Position numbers and translations under genes: made by a program | DNA from: Clostridia bacterium | GTDB taxonomy: Bacteria > Bacillota > Clostridia > Lachnospirales > Lachnospiraceae | Assembly (NCBI GenBank): GCA_026000755.1 | Contig: BNZC01000004.1 | Location: forward strand, 10,380-74,379 | Direction: 5' to 3' | Length of the DNA stretch: 64,000 nt | Notes under the pieces: model-generated | What the model was told of the DNA's origin: nothing | The model's input: the letters and a program-made list of their open reading frames with translations, nothing else | Database searches by the model: none | In this document: positions 18,226 to 27,939 of the stretch, one piece after another | Position numbering within the stretch: the stretch's first letter is position 1 | How the letters are laid out: the number at the start of each line of letters is the position of its first letter

Positions 18226-21200
18226 ATGTCCCTGCAATTGGTTCTTGGAAATTCCGGCAGCGGGAAATCCGATTATCTGTACAAACATATTTTAGAGAAA
18301 GCAAAAGCCGATCCAAAGACCGGCTTTTTTCTCATTGTTCCGGAGCAGTTTACCCTGCACAGTTCAAGGGAATTGGTGCGACGTCACAAGAATCACGGCA
18401 TCTTAAATATTGATGTATTAAGCTTTCAGCGTTTGGCATACCGTGTCTTTGACGAATTGGGCAAACAGCAGATGAAGATATTGGAAGAAACAGGACAAAA
18501 CTTTGTCCTGCGAAGAGTAGCAGAAGAAAAAAAAGAGGAACTGCGTATCTTGGCAGGGAACATGAAAAAGCCGGGCTATCTGAATGAAATGAAATCCATG
18601 ATTTCCGAACTTTCCCAGTACCGAATTACCCCGGAGGCATTATCAGACCTTGCCAAAGAGGATAGTTATCCTTTGCCTTTTCGTTATCGTTTGTTGGATA
18701 TTCAGTTGATGTATCAGGGGTTTTTGGACTATCTAAAAGATAACTATGTGACAGTGGAAGAAGTCTTAGAGGTGTTGGCAAAGGAAGCCCATAGATCCGC
18801 ATTGTTAAAGGATAGTGTGATTGTATTAGATGGATTTACGGGATTTACGCCCATTCAGTATCATTTGTTGGAAGCTCTTTTTCCTTGTGTAAAGGAAATG
18901 ACCGTGGCACTTACCATAGATGAGCGGGAGTTTCGATCGCCTTTTACAGGCCGGAACGTAGTTTCAGGGGAATTGTTTGAAATGACGAAAAAGACTATGC
19001 AGCGTTTGAGCGAGATGGTGCAGGGTAGCGAAGCGATAAGTGGCAACGAAAAAATACCCGGAAGCGAGCGAACGCAAGACAGTCGGAAAATGCAGAGAAA
19101 CATAAAACAGCCTATCTGGATTTCCCATGGAGAACACAGCCGATTTTCTGCCGCTCCCCAATTGTTATTCTTGGAGCAGAATCTCTTTCGTGAAGTACCA
19201 AGGATTTACGAAGGAGAGATACCCAAACCATCTAGTCATGGAAAAAGCCATGAAGATGAGGCAGCAATCCAAATCCATCGCTTGCCAAACCCAAGGCAAG
19301 AAATCCTATTTGCAGCAGGGGAAATGAAACGCTTGGTGCGGGATAAGGGCTATCGTTATCGGGATATAGCACTCATTTGCGGCGATGTGGAAAGTTATGG
19401 CAACTACGTTAGAGAGATTTTCCCTGCATTTGAGATTCCCGTGTTTATTGATGAAAAATGCGGTATTCGCTTCCACCCCATGACGGAAATGATTGTGTTG
19501 TTGCTCCTAATAGTAGAAAGCGACTTTTCCTATGAGAGCGTGTTCGCATGGCTGCGTTGCGGATTAAGTGGGATTGCCCGAGAGGCAATTGATTTATTGG
19601 AAAATTATGTTCTGGCAAATCGTATGCGGGGATATTCGGTTTGGCAGAAAAAATGGGTACGTATAGCGGGAACAAGCACACCGGAAGAGTTAGAACTGGT
19701 AAACGAAACAAGGGAAGAGATTGTTCGTCTGTTGGGGGATTTTTATCAGGTAATGAAAGGGAAAAGCACCGTAAAAGAAAAGACCCGCGCCCTCTATCAG
19801 CTTATCGTAACATTAAACATCCAAAGCCAACTGGACAAAAAACGGAAAGCCTTAGAAAAAGCAGGCAATCTATCCCTTGCCATGGAATACGCCCAGATTT
19901 ACAAAATCGTCATGGACTTATTTGACAAATTAGTCTTTTTGCTTTCAGAGGAACAAATGGAGGTGGGAGAGTACAGGCGACTCTTGGAGGCTGGATTTTC
20001 CGCTGCTACGGTGGGCAGTATTCCTCCGGGTTGCGATCAGACCTTGATCGGAGATATGGAGCGGAGTCGTTTGCCGGACGTTAAGGCAGTCTTTTTTGTA
20101 GGTGTCAATGATGGCTTGATTCCAAAGACAGGGAAGTCAGGCGGTTTACTTTCACAGTCGGAGCGAGAGCTGTTTCGGCAAAAGAATCTAAATCTTGCTC
20201 CCGACCTTAAGGAGAGAGCCTTTAATCAGAGATTTTATCTGTACTTGAATTTGACCAAGCCCTCCCGGAAATTATATCTGTCCTATTTCCATCGGGGAGG
20301 GGATGGAAAAGAGGCGAAACCCTCCTACCTGATTTCTTCGATACGCTCTTTATTTCCCCAACTTGCGGTGTCTTATATGGATGAAGTGGCGGAGGACTTG
20401 CGGATTTCTTCAGTGAAAACCGGACTGCGCCTATTGTCCGAGGGGATTCATGTGGCAAAGCGAGGGAAGATGAGTCCCACATTTCGGGCGTTGTACCAAT
20501 GGTTTTTGGGGAAGAAAGAAGAGAAGGCGGCAGCTGCTTGTTTGGATGCGGCTTTTTATTCCTACCAAAAAGGCGTTTTGGGGGAGGATATTGCAAAGGA
20601 GTTGTACGGGCAAATCTTAATGAGCAGCGTGACCCGTTTGGAGCGTTTTGCAGCCTGTGCCTATGGGCATTTTATGAACTACGGCATTGGCCTAAAGGAG
20701 AGAGAGCTTGGGGAATTTGCCCCGGTAGACATGGGTAGCCTCTTCCACGAAGCTTTAGAAGCCTATGCAAATAAAATAGAAGAAGAGGGATATACTTGGT
20801 TTGATGTGCCCAAGGCTTTGACCGAGCGTTGCCTTGCGGATGCCATCGAAAAGGCATTTGCAAAAGCAAGTGGTTTTGATGGTCTGGATCCTCGTATGGC
20901 TCATGTGGCGGATCGTATGAAACGAATTTTGCAGCGAACCACAGACACCCTTTCCGCCCAGATGAAAGAGAGCAGTTTTCACCCGGAGGGCTATGAAATT
21001 TCTTTTTCCGCCGGAGATAATCTGAAAAAATTAAGTTTTGCCTTAACAGATACAGAACAAATGCAGTTGCAGGGGCGTATTGATCGGGTGGATGTCAAAG
21101 AAGAAAAAGAACGCCTGTACGTGCGAGTGGTGGACTACAAGTCGGGTAATGCCAAGTTTCAGCTCTTATCCTTTTACTATGGACTGCAATTGCAGTTGGT

Positions 21201-21678
21201 GGTTTATTTGAATGCGGCTACGGAATTGTTGCAAAAGGAGCATCCCAACAAGGAAATTGTGCCGGCAGGAATGTTTTACTATCATATAGATGACCCTATG
21301 ATAGAAGGGACGGGGAAGGAAGCAGAAGAGGAAATTACGCAGCAGATTCGGGAGCGGCTTGCCTTAGACGGCATACAGGCTGATTTGCCCGGGACTATGC
21401 CGGAGGATGGCAAAGAGATCAGTAAGAGTGCAAATAAAAATAAATTACCGCCCTCTGATATGAAATTGCTGTCAAACTATGTGAATCATACCCTGCGTTC
21501 CTTGGGAAAAGAAATCTATCAGGGGAAAATCAAAGTCAATCCCTATCGCTTAAAGGAGAAAACAGCCTGTGATTATTGTCCCTATCATGGCATTTGCGGA
21601 TTTGATGATAAGGGGTATCGGCGACTTAGGGAAATGGGAGATGAGGAAGTGTTGGAAAAAATGGGCAGTTCCGAGTAG
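18226..21678 (+). CDS. addB: ATP-dependent helicase/nuclease subunit B
   Basis: 1150-residue AddB of the AddAB double-strand-break resection complex, partner of AddA. An N-terminal Walker A-type GNSGSGKS (8-15) and a degenerate helicase region; a C-terminal RecB-family nuclease with VVDYKSG at about 968-974. A four-Cys iron-sulphur staple: one Cys at about 810 (FAACAYGHF), then Cys at about 1115, 1118 and 1124 (CDYCPYHGIC). A polar low-complexity insert (SEAISGNEKIPGSERTQDS, about 266-290) interrupts the helicase part. The ATG follows GGGAGGGTAACC. addA begins 32 bases after the stop. Confidence 0.95.
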   Translation: MSLQLVLGNSGSGKSDYLYKHILEKAKADPKTGFFLIVPEQFTLHSSRELVRRHKNHGILNIDVLSFQRLAYRVFDELGKQQMKILEETGQNFVLRRVAEEKKEELRILAGNMKKPGYLNEMKSMISELSQYRITPEALSDLAKEDSYPLPFRYRLLDIQLMYQGFLDYLKDNYVTVEEVLEVLAKEAHRSALLKDSVIVLDGFTGFTPIQYHLLEALFPCVKEMTVALTIDEREFRSPFTGRNVVSGELFEMTKKTMQRLSEMVQGSEAISGNEKIPGSERTQDSRKMQRNIKQPIWISHGEHSRFSAAPQLLFLEQNLFREVPRIYEGEIPKPSSHGKSHEDEAAIQIHRLPNPRQEILFAAGEMKRLVRDKGYRYRDIALICGDVESYGNYVREIFPAFEIPVFIDEKCGIRFHPMTEMIVLLLLIVESDFSYESVFAWLRCGLSGIAREAIDLLENYVLANRMRGYSVWQKKWVRIAGTSTPEELELVNETREEIVRLLGDFYQVMKGKSTVKEKTRALYQLIVTLNIQSQLDKKRKALEKAGNLSLAMEYAQIYKIVMDLFDKLVFLLSEEQMEVGEYRRLLEAGFSAATVGSIPPGCDQTLIGDMERSRLPDVKAVFFVGVNDGLIPKTGKSGGLLSQSERELFRQKNLNLAPDLKERAFNQRFYLYLNLTKPSRKLYLSYFHRGGDGKEAKPSYLISSIRSLFPQLAVSYMDEVAEDLRISSVKTGLRLLSEGIHVAKRGKMSPTFRALYQWFLGKKEEKAAAACLDAAFYSYQKGVLGEDIAKELYGQILMSSVTRLERFAACAYGHFMNYGIGLKERELGEFAPVDMGSLFHEALEAYANKIEEEGYTWFDVPKALTERCLADAIEKAFAKASGFDGLDPRMAHVADRMKRILQRTTDTLSAQMKESSFHPEGYEISFSAGDNLKKLSFALTDTEQMQLQGRIDRVDVKEEKERLYVRVVDYKSGNAKFQLLSFYYGLQLQLVVYLNAATELLQKEHPNKEIVPAGMFYYHIDDPMIEGTGKEAEEEITQQIRERLALDGIQADLPGTMPEDGKEISKSANKNKLPPSDMKLLSNYVNHTLRSLGKEIYQGKIKVNPYRLKEKTACDYCPYHGICGFDDKGYRRLREMGDEEVLEKMGSSE

Positions 21679-21710
21679 ATGCTTGACAAATAAATGGGGG
21701 GAGGTATCTT

Positions 21711-24700
21711 ATGCAATTCACACCACAACAGCGGCAAGTCATTGAACTGCGAAATCGAAATCTTTTGGTTTCTGCCGCCGCAGGTTCCGGCAAGACAGCG
21801 GTTTTGGTGGAACGGATTTTGGCGAAAATAACAGAGGGGGAACACCCGATTTCCATTGACAAGCTGTTGATTGTTACCTTCACCCACGCGGCGGCGGCAC
21901 AGATGCGAGAGCGGATTTGTGCCGCTATTGAACAGCGTTTACAAGCGGAGCCGAAAAATGCCCATCTAAAACGTCAACAGGCACTTTTGCCTCACGCAAA
22001 AATCACCACCATACATAGTTTTTGCCTGTTTGTGATTCGGGAGTTTTTCTATCAGATTGACTTAGAACCGGATTTTCGCATGGGAGAAGAGGGGGAATTA
22101 AAACTTCTGAGTGAAAGCGTTATGAATCAGGTGTTAAGGGATTGCTATGAAGAGGGAACACCTGCCTTTGTACGCCTCTCGGAAAGTCTGGCTACGGGAA
22201 AAACAGATCAGCCCTTAGCGGAGGAAATCTTTCGATTGTATCGTTTCGCCATGAGCCACCCTTGGCCAAAGGAGTGGCTTAAGGATTGTTTGACACCCTA
22301 CCGGGCAAAGAACTTGGAGGAGTTTTCACAATTACCCTTGGGGCGAAGCTTTGTGGAATATCTGAAAATCATGACAGGGGAATGGGAAAGGCGCATGGAG
22401 TACGCCCATTCCCTTAGTCAAGAAGCAGATGGACCAAATGGCTATGAAAAAATCTTAGAAGAAGAACTTGCCATGCTAAGTGAGGTGGCGGAATGTGAGA
22501 GCATAGAGGGATTTTCTCGGGGAATTTGTGCGATCAGCTTCGGGCGCTTGCCGGCACTTACCGGCTATGTGGGCGATCCGGGGAAGAAACAGTGGGTACA
22601 GGATTGCCGAAAGAAGATAAAGGACAGTAGAAAGAAACTTCTTGCCGATTTCTTTTTTGCCGAACCGGAGGAAATGCTTGCCGGTTTACAGCAAAATCAG
22701 GAAATGGTTGCTATGCTTTTAACGGTCTGCCGGCGTTTTTTGGATGCTTTTGCCGAAAAAAAGAGAGAGAAGAATCTGCTGGACTTTAATGATTTGGAGC
22801 ATTTTGCCTTAGATATTTTGGTGGAAAAAGAGGGCGAAACATTTACAAATGAAACTTCTGCAAGTGAAACCGCTGCAAGTGAAAGTGTGGTAAGTGAAAC
22901 CGTGGCAAAGAGAAAGCCTTCCGCCGCCGCTCGCCAGTTACAGAAAGTCTACGAAGAAATCATGATTGATGAATATCAGGATAGCAATTATGTGCAGGAG
23001 ATGATTTTAACAGCAGTTTCCGGTGAGGGAGAGTGGGCAGATGAGGGTGAAGTACAAGGGGAAAGTCTTGCATTAAACGAAGGCGAAAAAAAGGTCACGC
23101 CGAAGCGAGAGAAACGTTATAATCGCTTCATGGTGGGTGATGTGAAACAGAGTATTTACCGTTTTCGCATGGCAAGACCGGAACTTTTCATGGAAAAATA
23201 TGAAACTTATACCGATGAAGACAACAAAACACAAAAAATAAACCTGCATCAGAATTTTCGCAGTCGCCCGGAAGTTCTGCGTACCGTAAATGATATTTTC
23301 TTTCGGATTATGGGGCGTGACTTGGGAGGGGTAGAGTACGATACAGACAGTGCCTTATATGCAGGGAGGGAATTTCCGGGAGGGATTTTAGAGGAAAATG
23401 TGAGGGGAACGTTAGAGGAAAATTCCCGAGAAGTTTTAGAGGAAAATCCTCCGGAAACTTTAGAGGAAAATGTGAGGGGAACGTTAGAGGAAAATTCTCG
23501 AGAAGTTTTAGAGGAAAATTCTCCGGAAACGTTAGAGGAATTTCCCCGGCAGAATTTATTTGACACAGAAATTTTAGTCCTTGACCGAGATGCTTTTGCA
23601 GAAGTTTCCGACCAAGAGCAAGATCAGGAAGCGGCAGTCATTGCGGTAAAAATCTTGCAATTGCTTAAAACACAGACGGTCACAGATTCTGACAGCGGAC
23701 TTTTGCGACCCATGGAATACAAGGATGTGGTCATTCTACAGCGTTCTGTTGCGGCGGCAGGCGTCCGCTTGATTCAGGTCTTGGGGGAATACGGCATTCC
23801 TGCGGTTGCCACCACGGGAACGGGATATTTTTCCGCTTTGGAGGTTTCTACTATTCTGCATTTTTTGCGAATTATTGACAATCCCCGTCAAGATATTCCA
23901 ATGGCGGCGGTTTTGGCATCTCCCATTTACGGGATTACGGGGGAAGAAATGGCAAAGCTTCGTATCGCACATCGAAAGGTACCCTTTTATCAGGCGGTTT
24001 TTTCCTATGGGGAAGATGGGGAAGATTTGCATTTACGGAAGAAAATAAATGATTTTATAGCACAAGTGAGTCGTTTCAGAGAGCAGGTTTCTGATACTCC
24101 TATACACGAACTGGTGTTTGGCATATTGGAAGAAACGGGATATTTTAACTATGTGTTGGCTCTGCCGGGAGGCTCCGTGCGTGCGGCAAACTTGGAAATG
24201 CTCTTGGAAAAAGCGATAGCCTATGAAAGTACAAGCTATAAAGGGCTGTTTCATTTCGTGCGTTATATAGACCAATTGCAAAAATACGAAGTGGATTTTG
24301 GTGAAGCAGAGGAAGGTGTTAGCCCGGACTGTGTGCGGATTATGACCATACACAAGAGTAAGGGATTGGAATTTCCCGTGGTATTTGTGGCAGGATTAGG
24401 AAAACAATGGAATCGAGCAGACGAGAGGGAACGGGTGGTACTGCACCCTCGCTTGGGTCTGGGGATTGATTTGACCGATCCCGTTTTACGCAGGAAAATC
24501 CCATCTCTAAGCCGCCGGATCTTGGCAAGGCAGACACAGACGGAGAACATGGGCGAGGAACTGCGTGTGCTGTATGTGGCGTTGACAAGGGCAAAGGAAA
24601 AGTTGATTTTAGTGGGCAGCTTAAAAAAAGCAGAAAGTGTAATCTCATCCTATGAAACCATGCCCTTTGACCCAAAGGGGCATATGATGTATTGGGACAG

Positions 24701-25658
24701 ACTTTCTACGCCAAATGCCTATGGGTGGATTTTGCCTGCTTTGCTAAACGTTGAAAAGAGAAAAGGGAGAGAGAGCGAGTTGCCACCTTCCAAGACAGAT
24801 TCGCTTGCGGAAGTTACCGGTGGGAAGTATTTGATACAGCGGATTTGTCCGGACTACTTGTCACGTGAGGTGTGCAAGGAAGGACTTATGCAGGAACTGT
24901 CCAAACAGGAATTGCTGTACCGTCTGAATGTACCTGAACCGGAACAGGTGAAGCGGGTCGAAGCTATTCTATCATTTACCTATCCCTATGAGCAGGATAT
25001 TGAAATGAAAGCCAAGCTTACCGTATCCGAATTAAAACGTCGAAGCGCAGAGTTGTGGTTTCAAGAAGAAGCAACAGGCGGCTATCTGTATCAGGAAGAA
25101 GTGCCGCTGCCCTATATCCCTGCCTTTTTAGAAGGGGAGCAGGAGGAAAACCTCTATGTCTTACGGGGAAATGCCATGCACAGGGTTTTGGAGTGCTTGG
25201 ATTTTTCCATGGATTTTACAAATGCCAAAGATCAGCTCCTTGGGATGAAGCAAGAGGGGCGGCTTTCAGAAAGTCTGTATGGCTTGGTATCCTTAAAAGC
25301 GTTGCAAGGATTTTTGAGCAATCCTTTAGCAAAGCGTATGCAAAAAGCAGCACAGTCAGGGCTTTTGTATCGGGAAAAACCCTTTGTCATGGGCAAGGCA
25401 GGGGAGGAGGTATTCCGAGAAATGGGGGGGGGTACCATGGTGCTGATACAGGGTATTATCGATGCGTTCTTTGAGGAAGAGGGGGAACTGGTGTTAGTGG
25501 ATTATAAGACGGATTCCGGGAAAACCACAGAGGAACTAATCGGGCGTTACCGCATTCAGATGGAACTGTATCAGGAAGCCTTAGAGCGGGCAACCGGGAA
25601 GAAGGTGAAGGAGCGGATATTGTATTCCTTTGGTTTGCAGGAGGAGATTCGCTTGTAA
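21711..25658 (+). CDS. addA: ATP-dependent helicase/nuclease subunit A
   Basis: 1315-residue UvrD-type helicase and nuclease of AddAB. Walker A is SAAAGSGKT (about 20-28), followed by DEYQDSN (motif II), GDVKQSIYRFR, LHQNFRSR and late helicase motifs (VRIMTIHKSKGLEFPVVFVAG; LRVLYVALTRAKEKL). The C-terminal nuclease has LVDYKTDSG (about 1262) and YRIQMELYQEAL. Two expanded inserts stand out: a Thr/Ser/Glu stretch (about 377-402) and an 8-residue LEEN repeat (about 560-611). A nine-base G run lies at 25424-25432. It is longer than most AddA proteins (about 1200-1250) because of the inserts. Confidence 0.95.
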   Translation: MQFTPQQRQVIELRNRNLLVSAAAGSGKTAVLVERILAKITEGEHPISIDKLLIVTFTHAAAAQMRERICAAIEQRLQAEPKNAHLKRQQALLPHAKITTIHSFCLFVIREFFYQIDLEPDFRMGEEGELKLLSESVMNQVLRDCYEEGTPAFVRLSESLATGKTDQPLAEEIFRLYRFAMSHPWPKEWLKDCLTPYRAKNLEEFSQLPLGRSFVEYLKIMTGEWERRMEYAHSLSQEADGPNGYEKILEEELAMLSEVAECESIEGFSRGICAISFGRLPALTGYVGDPGKKQWVQDCRKKIKDSRKKLLADFFFAEPEEMLAGLQQNQEMVAMLLTVCRRFLDAFAEKKREKNLLDFNDLEHFALDILVEKEGETFTNETSASETAASESVVSETVAKRKPSAAARQLQKVYEEIMIDEYQDSNYVQEMILTAVSGEGEWADEGEVQGESLALNEGEKKVTPKREKRYNRFMVGDVKQSIYRFRMARPELFMEKYETYTDEDNKTQKINLHQNFRSRPEVLRTVNDIFFRIMGRDLGGVEYDTDSALYAGREFPGGILEENVRGTLEENSREVLEENPPETLEENVRGTLEENSREVLEENSPETLEEFPRQNLFDTEILVLDRDAFAEVSDQEQDQEAAVIAVKILQLLKTQTVTDSDSGLLRPMEYKDVVILQRSVAAAGVRLIQVLGEYGIPAVATTGTGYFSALEVSTILHFLRIIDNPRQDIPMAAVLASPIYGITGEEMAKLRIAHRKVPFYQAVFSYGEDGEDLHLRKKINDFIAQVSRFREQVSDTPIHELVFGILEETGYFNYVLALPGGSVRAANLEMLLEKAIAYESTSYKGLFHFVRYIDQLQKYEVDFGEAEEGVSPDCVRIMTIHKSKGLEFPVVFVAGLGKQWNRADERERVVLHPRLGLGIDLTDPVLRRKIPSLSRRILARQTQTENMGEELRVLYVALTRAKEKLILVGSLKKAESVISSYETMPFDPKGHMMYWDRLSTPNAYGWILPALLNVEKRKGRESELPPSKTDSLAEVTGGKYLIQRICPDYLSREVCKEGLMQELSKQELLYRLNVPEPEQVKRVEAILSFTYPYEQDIEMKAKLTVSELKRRSAELWFQEEATGGYLYQEEVPLPYIPAFLEGEQEENLYVLRGNAMHRVLECLDFSMDFTNAKDQLLGMKQEGRLSESLYGLVSLKALQGFLSNPLAKRMQKAAQSGLLYREKPFVMGKAGEEVFREMGGGTMVLIQGIIDAFFEEEGELVLVDYKTDSGKTTEELIGRYRIQMELYQEALERATGKKVKERILYSFGLQEEIRL
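23388..23540 (+). repeat. 24-bp in-frame tandem repeat in addA
   Basis: TTAGAGGAA recurs seven times at exact 24-base spacing (23388, 23412, 23436, 23460, 23484, 23508, 23532). A superimposed 72-bp higher-order repeat is visible. It encodes an acidic LEEN-xxxx repeat. Confidence 0.93.
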
Positions 25659-25675
25659 TTTGATTTGCTACCAAC

Positions 25676-25718
25676 AAAAATCCCACAACGTCACAAAAGT
25701 GACAGTTGTGGGATTTTT
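25676..25718. terminator. Bidirectional terminator after addA
   Basis: Stem AAAAATCCCACAAC (25676-25689) pairs with GTTGTGGGATTTTT (25705-25718), with an inner GTCAC/GTGAC stem. It serves addA and, on the minus strand, the ABC transporter operon ending at 25757. Confidence 0.92.
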
Positions 25719-25756
25719 AATCGCTCTACAAATGTGGGCTGTATCCACAGTCCAAT

Positions 25757-26611
25757 TTATTCTAAATTTACCCGTTTATTCATAATCAGCCCGCAAACCA
25801 CAAAGAACACCGCACCCAATATCAGATTTAAGATCAATGTACTGGAAAACAAGGGTGAAACAGAGGAGATATGGGTGCCTACTCCCCATGTGATGTCCTG
25901 TATGGGGCTTGGATTGGTAAACGCCATAACGGTAGAGGACACAGCGTTGATCACAATGGAAAGCACGATGTAGATAGCAATGGAACTGCCTACTTTACGT
26001 TTGTTCGACTGTTGTCCGATGGCAATGCTCACATATCCGGTCAGCATGGTAAAGGCATAGCCAATCAGTAGCATAAGAACTAATACAAATAAAAATGGAA
26101 CCGGGTCATAGCCGGTAAGGGCGTGAACCGTAGTCTGGGTGTGGGAAACCCCATTCAGATCGGTATAGTGTTGGACTCCGAGACCGGATAAATATTCTTT
26201 CACGGCAAAGGAGATGCTTGAAAATCCTACGCCGGAAAGGATAAAAAGGAAGCCTGACACAAGTATAACGATTGCATTTAACACGGCAAAGCAAAGGCTT
26301 GTGATGAGCTTTGACGTAAGGAGCAACCAAGGCGTTGTGGGTAGGGTAAAGCTAAGATAGCCTTGGGCAGAAAACAGATTCCGATAGAAACACAGAATCG
26401 GAAACAGTATGCTAAGTAGAATGGCGGCTCCTATGCTTAGGCTGTATCCAATTGTAAGCAGAACGGCAATGGCAGTATAGTCGCCGGAGTGAAACAGGGG
26501 TGTCTTTGCAAATAAGACTCCAAGAATGCTAAGACCAAGCAAAATTAAGTTGACAGGCAGTAACACTCGCCCTAAGTATTTGAAATCGTGTTTGATAAGT
26601 TTTCCTAACAT
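25757..26611 (-). CDS. ABC transporter permease (ABC-2 like)
   Basis: 284-residue integral membrane protein with about six helices, starting MLGKLIKHDFKYLGR, a form common in Firmicutes ABC-2 permeases. Its start overlaps the end of the ATPase gene by 7 bases, so the two form a transporter. Substrate unknown. No regulator of the GntR/YtrA type lies upstream, although such pairs often have one. Confidence 0.82.
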   Translation of the reverse strand: MLGKLIKHDFKYLGRVLLPVNLILLGLSILGVLFAKTPLFHSGDYTAIAVLLTIGYSLSIGAAILLSILFPILCFYRNLFSAQGYLSFTLPTTPWLLLTSKLITSLCFAVLNAIVILVSGFLFILSGVGFSSISFAVKEYLSGLGVQHYTDLNGVSHTQTTVHALTGYDPVPFLFVLVLMLLIGYAFTMLTGYVSIAIGQQSNKRKVGSSIAIYIVLSIVINAVSSTVMAFTNPSPIQDITWGVGTHISSVSPLFSSTLILNLILGAVFFVVCGLIMNKRVNLE

Positions 26612-27300
26612 CTAAATACCTCCCGAAATAAAGCATCAATGGATTTGCCCTCTCTTCGGCGAATCTCTTCCGCAGGGGCTGCCAGATTTACTACGCCGTC
26701 TTTTAGGAAAATTACATCATCTAAAATAGGCTCAATATCTGTAATCAAGTGGGTAGAAAGTAGGATAGAGGCATACTCTGCATGGCTTCCGACAATGGTT
26801 TCTAAGATGTAATCCCTGGCGGCAGGGTCAACACCTGCAATGGGCTCATCTAAAATATACAAATCGGCGCGGCGGCTCATGACTAAAATCAGTTGCACCT
26901 TTTCCTTGGTACCCTTGGACATGGTTTTTAATTTATCTGTTGGCGTGATATGGAGCTTTGACAGCATATCATATGCCCGTTCGGATTCAAAATCCGCATA
27001 GAAATCAGCGAAATAACGGATAATGTCATTTACACGCATCCAGTCATTGAGATAGGTATGGTCGGGAAGATAAGAAATCACCTTCTTGCTTTCTACGCCT
27101 ACGGGATTGCCCTTTATAAGCACTTCACCCCCCGTAGGAGTCAAAAGCCCCGTAAGAATCTTAATTAAAGTGGTCTTTCCACTACCGTTAGGACCCAATA
27201 AGCCAATCAACCCACCTCCTTCAATCCGCAGATTTACATCGGAAAGGGCGGTCTTTTTGCCATAGTTTTTGGTTAAATTTCTGCATTCCACTAATGCCAT
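26605..27300 (-). CDS. ABC transporter ATP-binding protein
   Basis: 231-residue ABC ATPase. Walker A GPNGSGKTT (about 36-44), a Q-loop region at SYLPDH, a signature region reading MSKGTKEKVQ in place of LSGGQ (a form seen in YtrB/EcsA-like transporters), Walker B LYILDEP and an H-loop at STHL. It powers the permease encoded by the overlapping downstream gene. The ATG follows AAAGGAGAACGCT. Confidence 0.9.
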   Translation of the reverse strand: MALVECRNLTKNYGKKTALSDVNLRIEGGGLIGLLGPNGSGKTTLIKILTGLLTPTGGEVLIKGNPVGVESKKVISYLPDHTYLNDWMRVNDIIRYFADFYADFESERAYDMLSKLHITPTDKLKTMSKGTKEKVQLILVMSRRADLYILDEPIAGVDPAARDYILETIVGSHAEYASILLSTHLITDIEPILDDVIFLKDGVVNLAAPAEEIRRREGKSIDALFREVFRC

Positions 27301-27436
27301 AGCGTTCTCCTTTCAAAAGAAATTTCGCATTACTCTCTGCTTTTAGCTAGTTCCGGCGAAGCGTTTTTTTGCCACTGGTTAGGGTGCGAATTGTAATCAT
27401 CATAACCTAAAGTTTGGCATTTGTCAAGAAATTCAA

Positions 27437-27465
27437 TTGACTTTTTCGTCTTAGAGGGGTATATT
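27437..27465 (+). promoter_or_regulatory. Promoter of the zinc-ribbon gene and metG
   Basis: TTGACT (27437-27442), 17 bases, TATATT (27460-27465), about 50 bases before the ATG at 27517. Confidence 0.65.
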
Positions 27466-27516
27466 ATAGTAAGGACGTAATCAATCACAGGAAAACAACC
27501 ACAGGAGGGATTTAGC

Positions 27517-27939
27517 ATGGATTTTTTTCAAAAATTAGGAGAAACATTAACGGAAGCAGGCAAAGAGGTATCCCAGAAGGCGGGAGAGGTGACAGCTACT
27601 GCTCGCTTAAATCTTGCCATTCGCAGTAAACAGGATTTCATTCAAAAACAATATGCCCAGATTGGCAAGCAGTATTATGAACTGCACCAAGGGGATACGG
27701 AAGAATTGTTTGAGGAAATGACCGCAATTCGGGATGCTCTTTTGGAAATTACCCGTTTAGAAGATGAACTTGCGGAAGCGAAAAATCAAAAAAGATGTAT
27801 CAGCTGCGGTGAATTCACGGGAGCGGATGCGGTATATTGTCCAAAATGTGGTGAAAAACAAGAAGCGGTATTTGAGGGAGAAGAAGCGGTATTTAAGGAA
27901 GAAGATGAGGACAATAAGGGGGAAAAGGAAGATGAGTAA
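27517..27939 (+). CDS. Zinc-ribbon protein with coiled-coil N-terminus
   Basis: 140 residues: an amphipathic helical region (about 1-90), then a zinc ribbon CISCGEF...YCPKCGEKQ (four Cys, about 93-116) and an acidic tail (EGEEAVFKEEDEDNKGEKEDE region). The family occurs widely in Clostridia; its function is unknown. The stop overlaps the metG start by 8 bases, so it is translationally coupled to metG. Confidence 0.8.
   Translation: MDFFQKLGETLTEAGKEVSQKAGEVTATARLNLAIRSKQDFIQKQYAQIGKQYYELHQGDTEELFEEMTAIRDALLEITRLEDELAEAKNQKRCISCGEFTGADAVYCPKCGEKQEAVFEGEEAVFKEEDEDNKGEKEDE

Noticed and set aside
23388..23540. Possible CRISPR-like array (regular 24-bp period)
   Set aside because: Unit spacing has no unique spacers, and the repeat is in frame and encodes a LEEN repeat inside addA.
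27764..27931. 56-residue Lys/Arg-rich extension of metG
   Set aside because: It overlaps the zinc-ribbon gene out of frame. The ATG at 27932 has a ribosome binding site and begins right at MetRS homology.
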